A stretch of DNA of 64,000 nucleotides from an uncultured Flavobacteriales bacterium. GTDB lineage: Bacteria > Bacteroidota > Bacteroidia > Flavobacteriales > Crocinitomicaceae. The notes below the pieces were generated by a model that did no database searches, was not told the origin of the DNA, and saw only the letters and a list, made by a program, of their open reading frames with translations. A program made the position numbers and the translations under genes. Below, in pieces: positions 18,518-29,121 of the stretch (position 1 is the stretch's first letter; each line of letters starts with the position of its first letter). The stretch lies in assembly GCA_946479285.1 (NCBI GenBank), contig CAMLFH010000016.1, positions 1 through 64,000 on the forward strand, in the 5' to 3' direction.

Positions 18518-19255
18518 TTATTTTCCGATGCTTCCAAATACCTTAGTTAACAAATCTGTTACACGAGCCGCCGGATCAAGGCGAATTTTGTTTTCTTCTT
18601 TTTCAACCATTTGGAATAAGCCTGCAATCGCTCTTTCGGTAATGTACTGATTCAGATCCGGATTGATCTTCTCTCCACCGGTCAGGTTCATTGCACTGTT
18701 GTATTTTGTAATAATCGGGTTCCAGTATTCTGTTAACTTTACTTTAGCGATTGCTTCTTTTACTTTGGGTGAAAATGCAGCAACCAGTTTTGAAGTGGTA
18801 TTGTCCTTTAGAAACTTCGTTGCTGCTCCGTTTCCGCCGTTTAATATGCTGAATCCGTCAGAAATACTCATGTTCAGGATAGCATCCTTAAAAATAGGCA
18901 GGGCTTCTTTTGTTGCTTCTTCAGCAGCTCTGTTTAAAGTGGTTTCAAATTTCTCCACTTGTCCGCTCAATCCCCAATCGATTGCTTTCTGTCTTACTTT
19001 TAGTGCATCCGGAGGAAAAGGTAAACGGATTGCATCATTTTTCAGAAAACCATCTGTTACCGATGTTAAATTCACTGAATTCTGAATTCCAACGGTTAGT
19101 GCTTCTTTCAATCCCGAAATAACTTCTGAATTGGTTAAGGCCGGAGCTGTATTAGTTCCTGTATTTAATGAACCTGCAGCCTCTTTGATTGTTTCACATG
19201 CCTGTAAACCAATCATAATAGTACCTAAAGTCAGAATTTTAGTGATTTTTCTCAT
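18518..19255 (-). CDS. DUF4197 family lipoprotein
   Basis: A 245-residue lipoprotein recognised as DUF4197. I place the start at ATG 19255 rather than the upstream ATG at 19297, because it begins the signal RKITKILTLGTIMIGLQAC with lipobox LQAC; the longer form would place 14 charged residues before it. Family features are LTNSEVISGLKEALTVGIQ, the LPFPPDAL segment, and the long helical part through GFLK and KFLKDNTTSKLVAAFSPKVK to the C-terminal VTDLLTKVFGSIGK. The molecular function of DUF4197 is not known. It should be periplasmic and membrane-tethered. It is transcribed away from cinA, with 59 bases between the start codons. Confidence 0.83.
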   Translation of the reverse strand: MRKITKILTLGTIMIGLQACETIKEAAGSLNTGTNTAPALTNSEVISGLKEALTVGIQNSVNLTSVTDGFLKNDAIRLPFPPDALKVRQKAIDWGLSGQVEKFETTLNRAAEEATKEALPIFKDAILNMSISDGFSILNGGNGAATKFLKDNTTSKLVAAFSPKVKEAIAKVKLTEYWNPIITKYNSAMNLTGGEKINPDLNQYITERAIAGLFQMVEKEENKIRLDPAARVTDLLTKVFGSIGK

Positions 19256-19314
19256 GGATAATTTTTTATGTTCAAACTTAACAATAATTTTGTCCAAAGC
19301 TCAAAAACAGTACC

Positions 19315-20571
19315 ATGATTAATGTCGAAATAATTTCTATCGGAGACGAACTCTTAATCGGACAGACAATTAATACAAATGCTTCATGGATGGGAGCTCA
19401 GTTGGCGCTTAATGGTATCAAGGTTTCTCATGTGGTAACGATCTCAGATACCCGGGAAGCAATTACAACCGCATTGGAAGAGGCTCAGAAAAGAAGTCAG
19501 GTAGTTTTGATTACAGGTGGATTGGGGCCAACAAAGGATGACATTACCAAACACGTTCTTTGTGAATATTTCGATACAAAGCTGGTGATGGATGAAGCTG
19601 TTTTGAGTCACGTAGAGTCTTTCTTTATCAAAAGAAACCGCCCGATGCTGGAAGTGAATAAAATGCAGGCAATGGTTCCGGAAGCGTGTGAGGTCCTTTT
19701 TAATGAGCAGGGAACAGCTCCCGGATTGTGGTTTGAAAAGGCCGATACCATTTTTGTTTCAATGCCCGGAGTTCCTTATGAAATGAAGTATCTGATGGAG
19801 GCTCATGTGATTCCGAGATTGAAAGAACGATTCCCTGTAAAAAAGCTGGTTCAGAAAACGTACCTGACACAAGGAATCGGAGAATCATTCTTAGCAGAAA
19901 AATTAAGTGATTGGGAAAATCAATTAAGAAGCGAAGGCTTGGACCTGGCTTACCTGCCTTCTCCGGGAATGGTCAAGCTTCGCATTAGTTCAGCTTCAGG
20001 AGATCAAATTCGCGTTGCGCATTACGGAGAAGCATTGAAAAGGATGATTCCGGTTTATTTGTATGGGGAAGAAGAAGAGACTTTGTCTGAAATTATAGGT
20101 AAACTGCTGCTGAGCAAAGGAGAAACTGTTGGAACGGTTGAAAGCTGCACCGGCGGCGGAATTATGGCAAACCTGACAAGTATCTCGGGGTCATCAGCTT
20201 ACGTGCTTGGAGGATTGATTACTTATAGTAATGACCTGAAGATAAAGTTGGCTCATGTGAGTAGGGATACGCTGGAAAACTTTGGTGCTGTTTCTGAAGA
20301 AACTGTTCTTGAAATGGCAGCAGGCGGCAAAAAAGAATTGGGAGTCGATTGGTGTATTTCTGTTTCGGGTATTGCCGGTCCGTTGGGAGGTAGTGATGAG
20401 AAACCGGTTGGTACCGTTTGGATCGCAATTGATGGTCCGGAGCGAAAACTGTCCCGAAATTTTTTATTTGGTACAGACAGGCAAAGAACGGTGCAAATGA
20501 CGGTACTTACGGCCTTAAATTTGTTGCGCTGCGAAATTTTAGGAATAAATATTGAAAAAAAGCAAGATTAA
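19315..20571 (+). CDS. cinA: CinA-family protein (NMN deamidase / competence-damage protein)
   Basis: A 418-residue two-domain CinA. The N-terminal MoCF/COG1058 domain (residues 1-170) shows ISIGDELLIGQTINTNASWM and ITGGLGPTKDDITKHVL, as in ADP-ribose pyrophosphatase-type CinA. The C-terminal domain (about 255-415) has TVESCTGGGIMANLTSISGS and CISVSGIAGPLGGSDEKPVG, the signature of the nicotinamide-mononucleotide amidohydrolase (PncC) that recycles NMN to nicotinate mononucleotide. Full length for the family. A TAATTTTG -7-like element lies at 19285-19292, 23 bases before the start. It precedes rpmB-rpmG-DUF4295-ftsY, a housekeeping arrangement I recall as common in Bacteroidota. Confidence 0.93.
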   Translation: MINVEIISIGDELLIGQTINTNASWMGAQLALNGIKVSHVVTISDTREAITTALEEAQKRSQVVLITGGLGPTKDDITKHVLCEYFDTKLVMDEAVLSHVESFFIKRNRPMLEVNKMQAMVPEACEVLFNEQGTAPGLWFEKADTIFVSMPGVPYEMKYLMEAHVIPRLKERFPVKKLVQKTYLTQGIGESFLAEKLSDWENQLRSEGLDLAYLPSPGMVKLRISSASGDQIRVAHYGEALKRMIPVYLYGEEEETLSEIIGKLLLSKGETVGTVESCTGGGIMANLTSISGSSAYVLGGLITYSNDLKIKLAHVSRDTLENFGAVSEETVLEMAAGGKKELGVDWCISVSGIAGPLGGSDEKPVGTVWIAIDGPERKLSRNFLFGTDRQRTVQMTVLTALNLLRCEILGINIEKKQD

Positions 20572-20573
20572 TA

Positions 20574-20604
20574 TTGCTTATTTGTTGGAAAATACTTTTC
20601 TTTG
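20574..20604 (+). promoter_or_regulatory. Possible promoter of rpmB operon
   Basis: TTG (20574-20576, within ATATTGC), a 20-base spacer and TTTCTTTG (20597-20604), a one-mismatch form of TAnnTTTG, lie 37-67 bases before rpmB. Confidence 0.35.
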
Positions 20605-20640
20605 CACCCGCTTTTAGAATTAGGAAAAAAATAATATACA

Positions 20641-20877
20641 ATGTCACGAGTTTGTCAATTAACAGGAAAGTCGGTAATGGTAGGGAACAACGTTTCTCAC
20701 TCAAACCGCAAAACTAAACGCAAGTTTTACCCGAACTTGTTAACCAAGAAGTTCTACGTACCAGAAGACGATATGTATGTTACATTGAAGATCTCTGCAT
20801 CTGCGTTAAGAACAATTAATAAGAAAGGTATTTCTGCGTGTATGAAAGAAGCACGTGAAAAAGGGTATTTGAAATAA
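20641..20877 (+). CDS. rpmB: Ribosomal protein bL28
   Basis: A 78-residue ribosomal protein of the large subunit. [20 protein letters not shown] is the standard bL28 N-terminus (C-x-L-TGK with GNNVSH), followed by the basic [10 protein letters not shown] and the C-terminal helix [20 protein letters not shown]. Length matches the family. It is first in a run rpmB-rpmG-DUF4295 with short gaps, probably one operon ending at the hairpin at 21365-21397. Confidence 0.97.
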   Translation: MSRVCQLTGKSVMVGNNVSHSNRKTKRKFYPNLLTKKFYVPEDDMYVTLKISASALRTINKKGISACMKEAREKGYLK

Positions 20878-20921
20878 TCCTGATTCGGTCACGAAAGTGA
20901 TTAATCATAAAGAATAAAAAA

Positions 20922-21110
20922 ATGGCTAAGAAAGCAAAAGGAAATAGAATCCAGGTTATTTTAGAGTGTACAGAGCACAAAGAATCTGGAATGGCAGGAA
21001 CTTCTCGATATATTTCGATGAAGAACCGTAAAAACACTCCTGATCGTTTGGAAATTAAAAAATTCAACCCGATCTTGAAGCGTTATACACTTCACAAGGA
21101 AATTAAGTAA
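20922..21110 (+). CDS. rpmG: Ribosomal protein bL33
   Basis: A 62-residue large-subunit protein, [20 protein letters not shown] and ending RYTLHKEIK, the bL33 hallmark. Only one cysteine of the classic zinc pairs is present (CTEHKESG and FNP replace CxxC motifs), so this is the zinc-independent (C-minus) form. It lies 44 bases after rpmB and 63 bases before the DUF4295 gene. Confidence 0.96.
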   Translation: MAKKAKGNRIQVILECTEHKESGMAGTSRYISMKNRKNTPDRLEIKKFNPILKRYTLHKEIK

Positions 21111-21173
21111 TCGATTCGATGAATCTGTTGAGGCAGAAAAATCAAATTGAACTAACAATAAAAAAATTAAGTC

Positions 21174-21326
21174 ATGGCTAAGAAAGTAGTAGCATCCCTA
21201 CAAAAAGGTGGAGGAAAAGAGCATACGAAAGTAATCAAGATGGTTAAGTCTGATAAAGGTTCTTTCGGATTCAAATCTGAGATCGTTCACAACGATAAAG
21301 TAAAGGACTGGTTCAACGGTAAGTAA
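21174..21326 (+). CDS. DUF4295 small protein
   Basis: A 50-residue basic protein beginning MAKKVVASLQKGGGKEHTKV and ending KVKDWFNGK. I recognise it as DUF4295, a Bacteroidota-specific small protein conserved directly after rpmG. Its basic composition and fixed position between two ribosomal-protein genes and the signal-recognition-particle receptor gene suggest a ribosome-associated role, but this is inference. It is followed 38 bases later by a strong terminator. Confidence 0.9.
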   Translation: MAKKVVASLQKGGGKEHTKVIKMVKSDKGSFGFKSEIVHNDKVKDWFNGK

Positions 21327-21364
21327 CCAATTCTTAAAGTTGTAAACTCGATATTGTTTTAGAA

Positions 21365-21397
21365 ACCTCTCCGCACGCAACGCGGAGGGGTTTTTTT
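21365..21397 (+). terminator. Rho-independent terminator of rpmB-rpmG-DUF4295
   Basis: A GC-rich stem (21366-21374 with 21382-21390, one G-U pair, 7-base loop) is followed by seven T residues. Confidence 0.9.
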
Positions 21398-21400
21398 ATG

Positions 21401-21408
21401 TATTTTTG
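21401..21408 (+). promoter_or_regulatory. -7 element directly before ftsY
   Basis: TATTTTTG matches TAnnTTTG and ends only 4 bases before the ftsY ATG, so transcription from it would start at or very near the start codon. No TTG was seen at the -33 distance, which falls in the terminator stem. Confidence 0.4.
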
Positions 21409-21412
21409 AACT

Positions 21413-22369
21413 ATGGCATTATTTGGTTGGTTTTCGAAAGAAAACAAAGAAACGCTTGATAAAGGACTTGAAAAAACAAAAGAAAGTTTTTTTGGGAAGT
21501 TAACGCGTTCGCTGGTAGGTAAATCAAGAGTTGATGATGAGGTATTGGATGAATTGGAAGAGATTCTGATTAGTTCCGATGTAGGAGTGAACACAACCCT
21601 TAAAATCATTGACCGTATCAATGAACGTGTTTCCAGGGATAAATATGTTGGTACAGACGAACTGAATAAAGTTCTCAAAGAAGAAATCGCATCCTTGTTG
21701 TCAGAAAGTGATAACGAAGGTCCAAGCCAATACAATATTCCGGAACATAACGGAAATCCGCATGTGATTATGGTAGTTGGAGTAAATGGAGTAGGTAAAA
21801 CGACTTCCATTGGAAAACTGGCTAATCAATTCAAGAAAGCGGGAAAGAAAGTAGTTTTGGGTGCAGCTGATACTTTCCGGGCTGCTGCAGTAGATCAATT
21901 GATCATCTGGTCGGAACGTGTCGGCGTTCCAATCGTTCAACAGGGAATGGGAGCAGATCCGGCATCTGTTGCTTTTGATGCGTTGAGTTCGGCCAAAGCC
22001 CAGGGAGCTGACGTCGTTATTATCGATACCGCTGGAAGGTTGCATAACAAAGTGAATCTGATGAATGAGCTCTCTAAGATCAAACGGGTTATGGAAAAAG
22101 TCATTCCGGATGCTCCTCATGAGATTTTATTAGTATTAGATGGTTCTACCGGTCAGAATGCTTTCGAACAGGCAAAACAATTTGCTTTGGCAACCTCATT
22201 GACAGGACTGATCATTACGAAATTAGACGGTACTGCCAAAGGCGGTGTCGTGATTGGAATTTCAGATCAAATGAGTATTCCGGTAAGATTTATCGGTGTT
22301 GGGGAAGGTATTGAAGATCTGCAGGTTTTTCATAGAGAAGAGTTTGTTGCTTCTATTTTTGGAGAATAA
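21413..22369 (+). CDS. ftsY: Signal recognition particle receptor FtsY
   Basis: A 318-residue SRP GTPase that docks the signal recognition particle at the inner membrane for co-translational insertion. The short N-terminal region (LFGWFSKENKETLDKGLEK) is an amphipathic membrane-targeting helix without the long acidic A domain of E. coli. The NG domain follows: G1 at residues 123-131 (GVNGVGKTT), DTFRAAAVDQL, G3 in DTAGRL, and TKLDGTAKGG. Full-length for the compact FtsY type. It lies just after the ribosomal operon terminator and has its own -7 element abutting the ATG, so it may be translated from a leaderless or near-leaderless mRNA. Confidence 0.97.
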   Translation: MALFGWFSKENKETLDKGLEKTKESFFGKLTRSLVGKSRVDDEVLDELEEILISSDVGVNTTLKIIDRINERVSRDKYVGTDELNKVLKEEIASLLSESDNEGPSQYNIPEHNGNPHVIMVVGVNGVGKTTSIGKLANQFKKAGKKVVLGAADTFRAAAVDQLIIWSERVGVPIVQQGMGADPASVAFDALSSAKAQGADVVIIDTAGRLHNKVNLMNELSKIKRVMEKVIPDAPHEILLVLDGSTGQNAFEQAKQFALATSLTGLIITKLDGTAKGGVVIGISDQMSIPVRFIGVGEGIEDLQVFHREEFVASIFGE

Positions 22370-22425
22370 TTGGTAAACAATCATTTAAATTAACAATCCA
22401 ATAATTCTGTAACTAATTATATAAT

Positions 22426-22455
22426 TTGAGTAGTATTTTCGTGTGAGTATATTTG
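22426..22455 (+). promoter_or_regulatory. Consensus promoter abutting the next start codon
   Basis: TTG (22426-22428), a 19-base spacer and TATATTTG (22448-22455) match the Bacteroidota promoter consensus perfectly. The -7 box ends 1 base before the ATG at 22457, which leaves essentially no leader. Confidence 0.65.
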
Positions 22456-22456
22456 C

Positions 22457-22807
22457 ATGAATTCAAAAACGCTTAGCAAAACCTACGCAATAATTGCTTA
22501 TTGCACCTTGATCGGCTGGATAATTTCCCTGGCGAAGGTCTCAGCTTCCAGGGAAGACGAACGAAAATTCACAGCTTTTCATTTAAGACAAATGCTGGTT
22601 CTGATGCTGCTCGGAGCAGCAGTCAGTATAATTGATACCATTTTCTTCTTCATTCCTTATTTCGGATTGTTTGTCATTAATAGTTTATCCCTGGCACTTT
22701 TTATTTGCTGGCTGCTCGGTCTGATCTCTGCTATTCAGGGGAAAAAGAAATGTGTCCCTTTTGTGGGTCAGGCAGGTGAAAATATCCTGGGTGATATGTT
22801 TGAATAA
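22457..22807 (+). CDS. DUF4870-like small membrane protein
   Basis: A 116-residue inner-membrane protein with about three helices (AIIAYCTLIGWIISLAKVSA; LVLMLLGAAVSIIDTIFFFI; LFVINSLSLALFICWLLGLI) and a short soluble C-terminus ending VGQAGENILGDMF. The pattern of AYCTLIGW, a charged KFTAFHLRQ loop and LLGLISAIQGKKKCVPFVG matches the DUF4870/Tic20-like ("import component") family of Bacteroidota. Function is unknown. The start ATG is directly behind a consensus promoter, so a leaderless mRNA is possible; no other in-frame ATG exists before residue 46. Confidence 0.72.
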   Translation: MNSKTLSKTYAIIAYCTLIGWIISLAKVSASREDERKFTAFHLRQMLVLMLLGAAVSIIDTIFFFIPYFGLFVINSLSLALFICWLLGLISAIQGKKKCVPFVGQAGENILGDMFE

Positions 22808-22811
22808 ATTA

Positions 22812-22834
22812 AACATTGTTGATAAATCAATGTT
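22812..22834 (+). repeat. Short inverted repeat after the DUF4870-like gene
   Basis: A 7-bp stem (AACATTG and CAATGTT, 9-base loop) follows the stop codon by 4 bases. It is AT-rich and the T-run after it is interrupted, so it is at best a weak terminator. Confidence 0.35.
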
Positions 22835-22971
22835 AAATTTTAAACTTAAAAGTTCGTCAATCTTTTTTTTTTCGCTATCATTGATTTGCTAAAACTAGAT
22901 TGAGGGCTCTGAATCAATTTATTTCCATTTAAGGATTAAGAGCCTCCTTTCGAAAATGAAAAACTGCTTTT

Positions 22972-25900
22972 ATGAAAACTAACGGAGTAAAACTACGTGC
23001 CCTCTCTGCATGTTTGTTTTTTTCGGTGCTCTTGAATGGGGTATTCGCTCAAACAAACGGAGTAGTGCGCTGCTACACAGATGAACAGGATGCGATCCTG
23101 CATGCCAACCACCCGGAATTAGAATCCGCACAACAATTTGAACAATGGATGCAATCCGAAATGGCCGCAAACATGGCCGCCGGAAAGATTATTGGTGGTG
23201 TTTACCAAATCCCGGTCGTTGTCCACGTAATCCATAACGGAGAAGCGGTTGGTACCGGATCAAATGTCAGTTACGCGGCAATCCAGTCGCAAATTGATGT
23301 GTTGAATGAGGATTTCAGAAGAATCTTCGGTACGAATGGATACAATACCAATCCGCTTGGTGCGGATACTCAGATTGAATTCTGTTTGGCAAGAAGAAGA
23401 CCGGATGGTTCTGCTTTTCCCGGAGGAGAGTTTGGAGTAAACAGAATTCCCCGCTCCACAGCAGGTTTTACTGCACCTCCTTTCAGCACTGCCTATATTG
23501 ATGCTACTATTAAACCTTATACCTATAATGGCGGTACACCGGCAGTAGTTGGTACTTATGCCAGAGGATGGTCACCGGATAAATACATGAATATTTGGTT
23601 GTGTAACATCAGCGGAGGTATCCTGGGTTATGCTCAGTTTCCTCAGTCTCCAATAGGAGGAATGGGTTGTGGTGCACAAGCTGCTGCAACAGACGGAGTG
23701 GTATTTCTTTACAACTCGATTGGTAAAAGTTCGGTAACAGGTTTTCCTGGTCCGTATAATGAAGGTAGAACTGCAACTCACGAGATTGGTCACTGGTTAG
23801 GATTACGCCACATTTGGGGCGATGGAAACTGTACTGCGACAGATTACTGTAACGATACTCCACCCGCAGCGGCCGCAAATTTTGGTTGTCCGACCGGAGC
23901 AAACACCTGTACTGCAGCACCCGATCAGGGTCCCGACATGATCGAAAACTACATGGATTACACCGATGACGGATGTATGAATATCTTTACCAATGACCAG
24001 AAACAACGGATGCGTGCGGTTTTGGAAGGATCTCCAATGCGGGTTTCTTTAATTAATTCAGATGCTTGTACACCTCCAAATCCAAGTGATGCGTCAGTGA
24101 CCGATATTTTTGCTCCTTTAGGAGATAATTGCGCCGGAGCGATCACTCCAAGTGTACAGCTGAAAAACAGAGGTTCGAATAACCTGACGACAGCAACGAT
24201 TTCGTATAAAATTGATAACGGAACTCCGGTAACTTTCAGCTGGACAGGTAACTTATCACCGAATGCGACGGCAACAGTTGCACTTCCTGCATTTACCGCT
24301 ACTTTAGGAAATCATTCCTTTCTTGCATATTCAACACTTCCAAACGGAATTGCAGATCCATATGCAGTTTACGATACATCAGGAATTGATTTCGCAGTTT
24401 CTAACGGGATCATGCCGAATTACACGCAGGATTTTGAGGGGCAGTCTTTTCCTCCGGATGTAAGGTGGAGAATTGACAATGTGAACGGAGATTGTTACAA
24501 GTGGTCACCGGCTTCAGGGATGTCTTCTACCGGAACATTTACCAATAATATGGCACAAGTTCCTTGTTATGGGAATGCTTCCACTTCGAATGAAGATTTT
24601 TACTCACCTGTTTTCCTATTGCCTTGTAATGCAATCACTGCAACTTTGAAGTTTGATGTGGCCTATAGAAGGCGAGTATCAGGTTCCAATGATCAGTTGA
24701 TCGTTCAAATTTCTACCGATTGTGGGGCAACCTGGACAAACGTGTATAATAAAACCGGTAACGGAGCACAGCCCTTGTATCAAAATGCAGCATTATCTGC
24801 AAACGAATATTTCCCAACTTTGGCTACGGATTGGAGAACGGAAACTATTAGTTTGATGTCTTATGTTTCGGCAGCTTCAGACAATATCCGCTTTCGTTTC
24901 AGAGGAGTTTCCGCAAATGGAAATCATATCTTCCTTGATAATGTGAAATTCGAAGGAACAACTCCGGGAGAAATCAATGTATCTGTTACCGGAAATGATG
25001 TTTTGGATGGTGGTTATTACACGTATGCCAATACGCAGTCAGGTGGATCTGCAACCACAACGTTCACTGTAACGAATACCGGAACAACGAATTTGACTTT
25101 GACAAATCCAATCACCGTTACCGGAACAGGATTTACTTTGGGAACAGGTTTTGGAACAACAACTGTTACACCAGGCTCAACAACAACATTTACCGTAGTC
25201 TTTTCACCGAATGCCGCAGGGAACTTTACAGGGAATGTTTCATTCGCTACGAATGACTGTGATGAAGGAACATACAATTTTGCGCTGAATGGTTTAGGCG
25301 TTGTAAGTCCACCGGTTGCAGATTTCTCTGCTTCTCCAACTACTATTTGTGCAGGAGGAACGGTTGCATTTACAAACTTATCGACCCTTGCAACTTCTTA
25401 TACCTGGACATTTACGGGTGGAACACCGGGAACTTCTACGGCAACAAATCCAACGGTTACTTATAGTACAGCGGGAACATACGCTGTAACGCTCATTGCA
25501 ACCAATGCAAACGGATCAGATACTGAAACGAAAACCGGATACATTACAGTGGTTGCTTCTACAGGATCAGCTTTGCCACTAAATGAAGGATTTACAAGTG
25601 CGACATTCGTTCCAACAGGATGGTCTCTTGTGAACAACAATGCTTCACCAACATCTTGGGGAAGATCTGCAACAGTTGGTCGTGCACCAACAGCAGGAAA
25701 CTCCATGTGGTTCAACAATTTTGCTTACAATGATTCGGATGATGACATTGTAAGAATAAAACCACTTATTTTCACTGGCCTTGCTTCTGCTCAAATGACT
25801 TTCGATGTGGCTTATGCGCCCTATGATGCAGCTAATTTTGATGGTTTGGAAGTGCTCGTTTCTACCAATTGCGGTGGAGCATTTACACCTGTTTATTCCA

Positions 25901-28900
25901 AATCCAGTACAACCTTGGCAACGGCAGCAGCTACAACCGCGGCTTTCGTTCCAACAACTGCTCAATGGAGAACAGAAACGATTGACCTTACTCCTTATGT
26001 CGGACAAGCAAATGTGATCATCGCGATTAGAAATCTATCCGGATATGGAAATAATATTTATGTAGATAATATCAATATTACGGGAGTGGCAGCTTCAACT
26101 GCTCCAACTCCAAGCTTTACAACTGTCTCAAGTGCGGTTTGTGCCGGACAAAGTATCGCTTATACTAACACATCAACCAATTCTCCGACATCCTATTCCT
26201 GGTCTTTTCCGGGGGGAACGCCAAATACTTCAACAGCGGCAAATCCAACCGTTACTTACAATACTGCCGGAACATATAATGTAGTATTGACTGCAACTAA
26301 CGGTTCAGGATCCAATACTACTACGATGACCAATTACGTAACAGTAAACGCCGTTCCTGCAACACCAACAATTACTGCGGGTGGAACTACTACCTTCTGT
26401 TCAGGTGGTTCGGTAACATTGACTTCCACAGCCGGGAATTCTTACTTGTGGTCGAACGGAGCAACTACCCAGGCGATTACAGCAACAACAGCAGGAACAT
26501 ATACGGTTCAGGTCACGAATGCTGCAGGTTGTCAAAGTACGGTAAGTGCTGCTACAACGGTAACAGTTAATCCAACTCCTGCTGCACCAACCATTACGGC
26601 TGGTGGAACAACAACGATTTGTACTGGTGGATCGGTAACATTAACAGCTACTGCCGGAACTTCTTATTTGTGGTCTACCGGGGCAACAACACAATCGATT
26701 ACAGTAAACGCAGCAGGAACTTATACTTGTAAATTGGTTAATGGTGGCTGTCAAAGTGCAAATAGTAATTCAATAACGGTAACTGTCAATACTGCACCAG
26801 CAGCACCGGGTATTACAGCAGGTGGAACTACTACTTTCTGTTCAGGTGGTTCGGTAACCTTGACTTCCACAGCGGGAACATCTTACTTGTGGTCGAACGG
26901 AGCAACTACCCAGGCGATTACTGCAACAACAGCCGGAACATATACCGTTCAGGTTACAAATGCTGCGGGTTGTCAAAGTACGGCAAGTGCTGCTACAACG
27001 GTAACAGTTAATCCAACACCGGCAGCTCCTACATTGACGGCTGGTGGTGCAACGACTTTCTGTACAGGAAGTTCGGTAACTCTTACTTCTACGACAGGGA
27101 CTTCTTATTTGTGGTCTACCGGGGCAACAACACAAGCTATCACTGCAACTACGGCAGGAACATATACCGTAAAATTAGTGAGTGCGGCAGGTTGTCAAAG
27201 TGCGAATAGTAATGCAGTTACTGTTACGGTTAACCCAACACCGACGGCTCCAACATTAACCGCCGGCGGAACAACAACATTCTGTGCCGGTGGTTCAGTA
27301 ACATTGACTTCTACAACAGGAACGAGTTATTTATGGTCAAACGGAGCAACTACGCAGTCAATCACTGCTGCAACTGCAGGAACTTATACGGTTCAGGTAT
27401 CGAATGCTTCCGGATGTCAAAGTGTGAATAGTAACGCTGTCACGGTAACAGTTAATCCAACACCTGCAGCGCCTGGCATTACAGCAGGTGGAACGACAAC
27501 TTTCTGTGCCGGAGGTTCGGTAACTCTCACTTCTACGGCAGGAACGTCTTACTTATGGTCGAATGGAGCAACAACGCAAGCTATTACTGCAACTGCAGCA
27601 GGAACTTACACGGTTCAGGTGTCGAATGCTGCGGGTTGTCAAAGTACAGCAAGCGCGGCTACAATCGTTACTGTTAATCCAACACCAACTGCTCCAACGA
27701 TTACTCCGGGTGGGGCAACAACATTCTGTTCAGGAACGCCAACAACTCTGACTTCCACAGCAGGAACAAGTTACTTGTGGTCAAATGGAGCTACCACACA
27801 AGCAATCACTCCTTCCACATCAGGAACGTATACCGTTCAGGTTACAAACGCTTCAGGATGTCAAAGTGCAGCAAGTGCAGGAATAGTGATTACGGTTAAT
27901 CCAACGCCGGCAATCACATTAGGAACTCTGACAAATCCATCTTCGTGTGGATCAACTACTGGTTCGATCGCAGTGAGCGGAACCGGTTCAGGTTCGATTG
28001 CGTGGTCCGGTGCAGCTTCAGGATCTGCTTCTGCAGCGTCTTTACCAACCACCATTCCAAACCTGGGCGCAGGATCCTACACTATCATTTTAACAAGTGG
28101 TGCGGGTTGTGCTTCAAACACAATAATGGGAAGTTTAACGGATCCCGGAGCACCAACACCTCCTGTAATTACTCCAAGCTCTTCGATTTTATGCCCCGGA
28201 GGAACAGTTACTTTAACTTCCTCTTATGCTTCCGGAAATACGTGGTCAACAACTTCCACGGCGTCAACTATTTCGGTGACTTCGGCAGGAATTTATACCG
28301 TACAGGTTACGAATGCGGGATGTACTTCTACTTCCAATCCTATCACAATTACAGATGCTGCGCCATTTAGTGTGAATGCAGGAAATGATCAGGCAGTTTG
28401 TGCAGGTGGTTCTGTTACTTTAACAGGTGTTACAACAGGTTCACCAGTATTGGGATGGGGCAGCGGAGTGCAGGACGGAGTTTCTTTCGTTCCTGCAGTT
28501 ACTGCAAATTATACTTTAACCGGAACAGATGGAAATGGCTGTCAATTGACAGACCAGGTAACGGTTACGGTTAACCCGAATCCAACAGTTGGATTAGCCG
28601 ATCTTGGTCAGGTTTGTACTTATAATCCGGTATTCGTTCTTTCAGGCGGATCACCTTCAGGGGGTATTTATTCCGGAACAGGTGTTACTTCCGGAAGTTT
28701 TGATCCTTCGGTAAGCGGAGCCGGAAGCTTTCCGATCACTTATTCCTTCACGGATGGAAACGGATGTTCGGGAACTGCTCAATCAACGATTATTGTAGAT
28801 CCTTGTTTGTCTGTCAGCGAGACCGATAAATGGAAACTATCCATCTATCCGAATCCGGCTGTAAGTCAAATAGAGATCGCATCAGATGTACCTTATTCGA

Positions 28901-29067
28901 ACCTGAAAATGATCGATGCACAAGGAAAATTGATTTTTGATATGCAGATTGATCAATTCGAAGCAGTGAAGACTCTTGATTTGTCTTCTTATGCAAACGG
29001 ACATTATACCTTACAAATCCTGGGTGAATTCGGAACGAAATACCACCAGGTTGTGATTAGTAAATAA
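22972..29067 (+). CDS. Secreted M43-type metalloprotease with Ig-like repeats and T9SS domain
   Basis: A 2031-residue exported protease. Signal peptide ([17 protein letters not shown]), short pro-region, then a pappalysin/cytophagalysin (M43) catalytic domain with the zinc site [12 protein letters not shown]270, E271, H274 and H280. The Met-turn region [16 protein letters not shown] lies downstream. Next come a CARDB-like domain, two MAM-like or choice-of-anchor domains ([36 protein letters not shown]), PKD domains ([20 protein letters not shown]), and seven tandem Ig-like repeats of 73-75 residues at residues 1128-1645. A type A T9SS sorting domain ([18 protein letters not shown]) closes the protein. 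It should be surface-attached or released and degrade external protein. It stands alone, with a terminator behind it. A partial gene with the same N-terminal family signature starts at 63680. Confidence 0.92.
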   Translation: MKTNGVKLRALSACLFFSVLLNGVFAQTNGVVRCYTDEQDAILHANHPELESAQQFEQWMQSEMAANMAAGKIIGGVYQIPVVVHVIHNGEAVGTGSNVSYAAIQSQIDVLNEDFRRIFGTNGYNTNPLGADTQIEFCLARRRPDGSAFPGGEFGVNRIPRSTAGFTAPPFSTAYIDATIKPYTYNGGTPAVVGTYARGWSPDKYMNIWLCNISGGILGYAQFPQSPIGGMGCGAQAAATDGVVFLYNSIGKSSVTGFPGPYNEGRTATHEIGHWLGLRHIWGDGNCTATDYCNDTPPAAAANFGCPTGANTCTAAPDQGPDMIENYMDYTDDGCMNIFTNDQKQRMRAVLEGSPMRVSLINSDACTPPNPSDASVTDIFAPLGDNCAGAITPSVQLKNRGSNNLTTATISYKIDNGTPVTFSWTGNLSPNATATVALPAFTATLGNHSFLAYSTLPNGIADPYAVYDTSGIDFAVSNGIMPNYTQDFEGQSFPPDVRWRIDNVNGDCYKWSPASGMSSTGTFTNNMAQVPCYGNASTSNEDFYSPVFLLPCNAITATLKFDVAYRRRVSGSNDQLIVQISTDCGATWTNVYNKTGNGAQPLYQNAALSANEYFPTLATDWRTETISLMSYVSAASDNIRFRFRGVSANGNHIFLDNVKFEGTTPGEINVSVTGNDVLDGGYYTYANTQSGGSATTTFTVTNTGTTNLTLTNPITVTGTGFTLGTGFGTTTVTPGSTTTFTVVFSPNAAGNFTGNVSFATNDCDEGTYNFALNGLGVVSPPVADFSASPTTICAGGTVAFTNLSTLATSYTWTFTGGTPGTSTATNPTVTYSTAGTYAVTLIATNANGSDTETKTGYITVVASTGSALPLNEGFTSATFVPTGWSLVNNNASPTSWGRSATVGRAPTAGNSMWFNNFAYNDSDDDIVRIKPLIFTGLASAQMTFDVAYAPYDAANFDGLEVLVSTNCGGAFTPVYSKSSTTLATAAATTAAFVPTTAQWRTETIDLTPYVGQANVIIAIRNLSGYGNNIYVDNINITGVAASTAPTPSFTTVSSAVCAGQSIAYTNTSTNSPTSYSWSFPGGTPNTSTAANPTVTYNTAGTYNVVLTATNGSGSNTTTMTNYVTVNAVPATPTITAGGTTTFCSGGSVTLTSTAGNSYLWSNGATTQAITATTAGTYTVQVTNAAGCQSTVSAATTVTVNPTPAAPTITAGGTTTICTGGSVTLTATAGTSYLWSTGATTQSITVNAAGTYTCKLVNGGCQSANSNSITVTVNTAPAAPGITAGGTTTFCSGGSVTLTSTAGTSYLWSNGATTQAITATTAGTYTVQVTNAAGCQSTASAATTVTVNPTPAAPTLTAGGATTFCTGSSVTLTSTTGTSYLWSTGATTQAITATTAGTYTVKLVSAAGCQSANSNAVTVTVNPTPTAPTLTAGGTTTFCAGGSVTLTSTTGTSYLWSNGATTQSITAATAGTYTVQVSNASGCQSVNSNAVTVTVNPTPAAPGITAGGTTTFCAGGSVTLTSTAGTSYLWSNGATTQAITATAAGTYTVQVSNAAGCQSTASAATIVTVNPTPTAPTITPGGATTFCSGTPTTLTSTAGTSYLWSNGATTQAITPSTSGTYTVQVTNASGCQSAASAGIVITVNPTPAITLGTLTNPSSCGSTTGSIAVSGTGSGSIAWSGAASGSASAASLPTTIPNLGAGSYTIILTSGAGCASNTIMGSLTDPGAPTPPVITPSSSILCPGGTVTLTSSYASGNTWSTTSTASTISVTSAGIYTVQVTNAGCTSTSNPITITDAAPFSVNAGNDQAVCAGGSVTLTGVTTGSPVLGWGSGVQDGVSFVPAVTANYTLTGTDGNGCQLTDQVTVTVNPNPTVGLADLGQVCTYNPVFVLSGGSPSGGIYSGTGVTSGSFDPSVSGAGSFPITYSFTDGNGCSGTAQSTIIVDPCLSVSETDKWKLSIYPNPAVSQIEIASDVPYSNLKMIDAQGKLIFDMQIDQFEAVKTLDLSSYANGHYTLQILGEFGTKYHQVVISK
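26353..27906 (+). repeat. Seven tandem ~222-bp repeats inside the protease gene
   Basis: Seven in-frame units of 75, 73, 74, 74, 74, 74 and 74 codons (1554 bp in total) each encode [31 protein letters not shown] and GCQS motifs of a bacterial Ig-like fold. Units 1 and 3 are much closer to each other at the DNA level than either is to unit 2, so the array has grown by duplication of larger blocks. Confidence 0.93.
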
Positions 29068-29086
29068 TCCCATTTATGATAAATAA

Positions 29087-29121
29087 TGTAGGGGTCGAAA
29101 ATTTTCGGCCCCTATTTTTTT
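29087..29121 (+). terminator. Rho-independent terminator of the M43 protease gene
   Basis: A stem of about 10 bp (TAGGGGTCGA from 29089 paired with TTCGGCCCCTA ending at 29114) is followed by seven T residues. It lies 20 bases after the stop codon. Confidence 0.88.

Noticed and set aside
19256..19297. Upstream start for the DUF4197 lipoprotein
   Set aside because: It would put 14 charged residues before the lipoprotein signal, which would prevent normal export.
22812..22834. Hairpin as a strong terminator behind the DUF4870-like gene
   Set aside because: The stem is only 7 bp and AT-rich, and the following T-run is interrupted; it is listed only as a weak inverted repeat.
26353..27906. Tandem repeats resembling a CRISPR or satellite array
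   Set aside because: The 222-bp units are in frame, contiguous and encode Ig-like domains, with no unique spacers and no cas genes.
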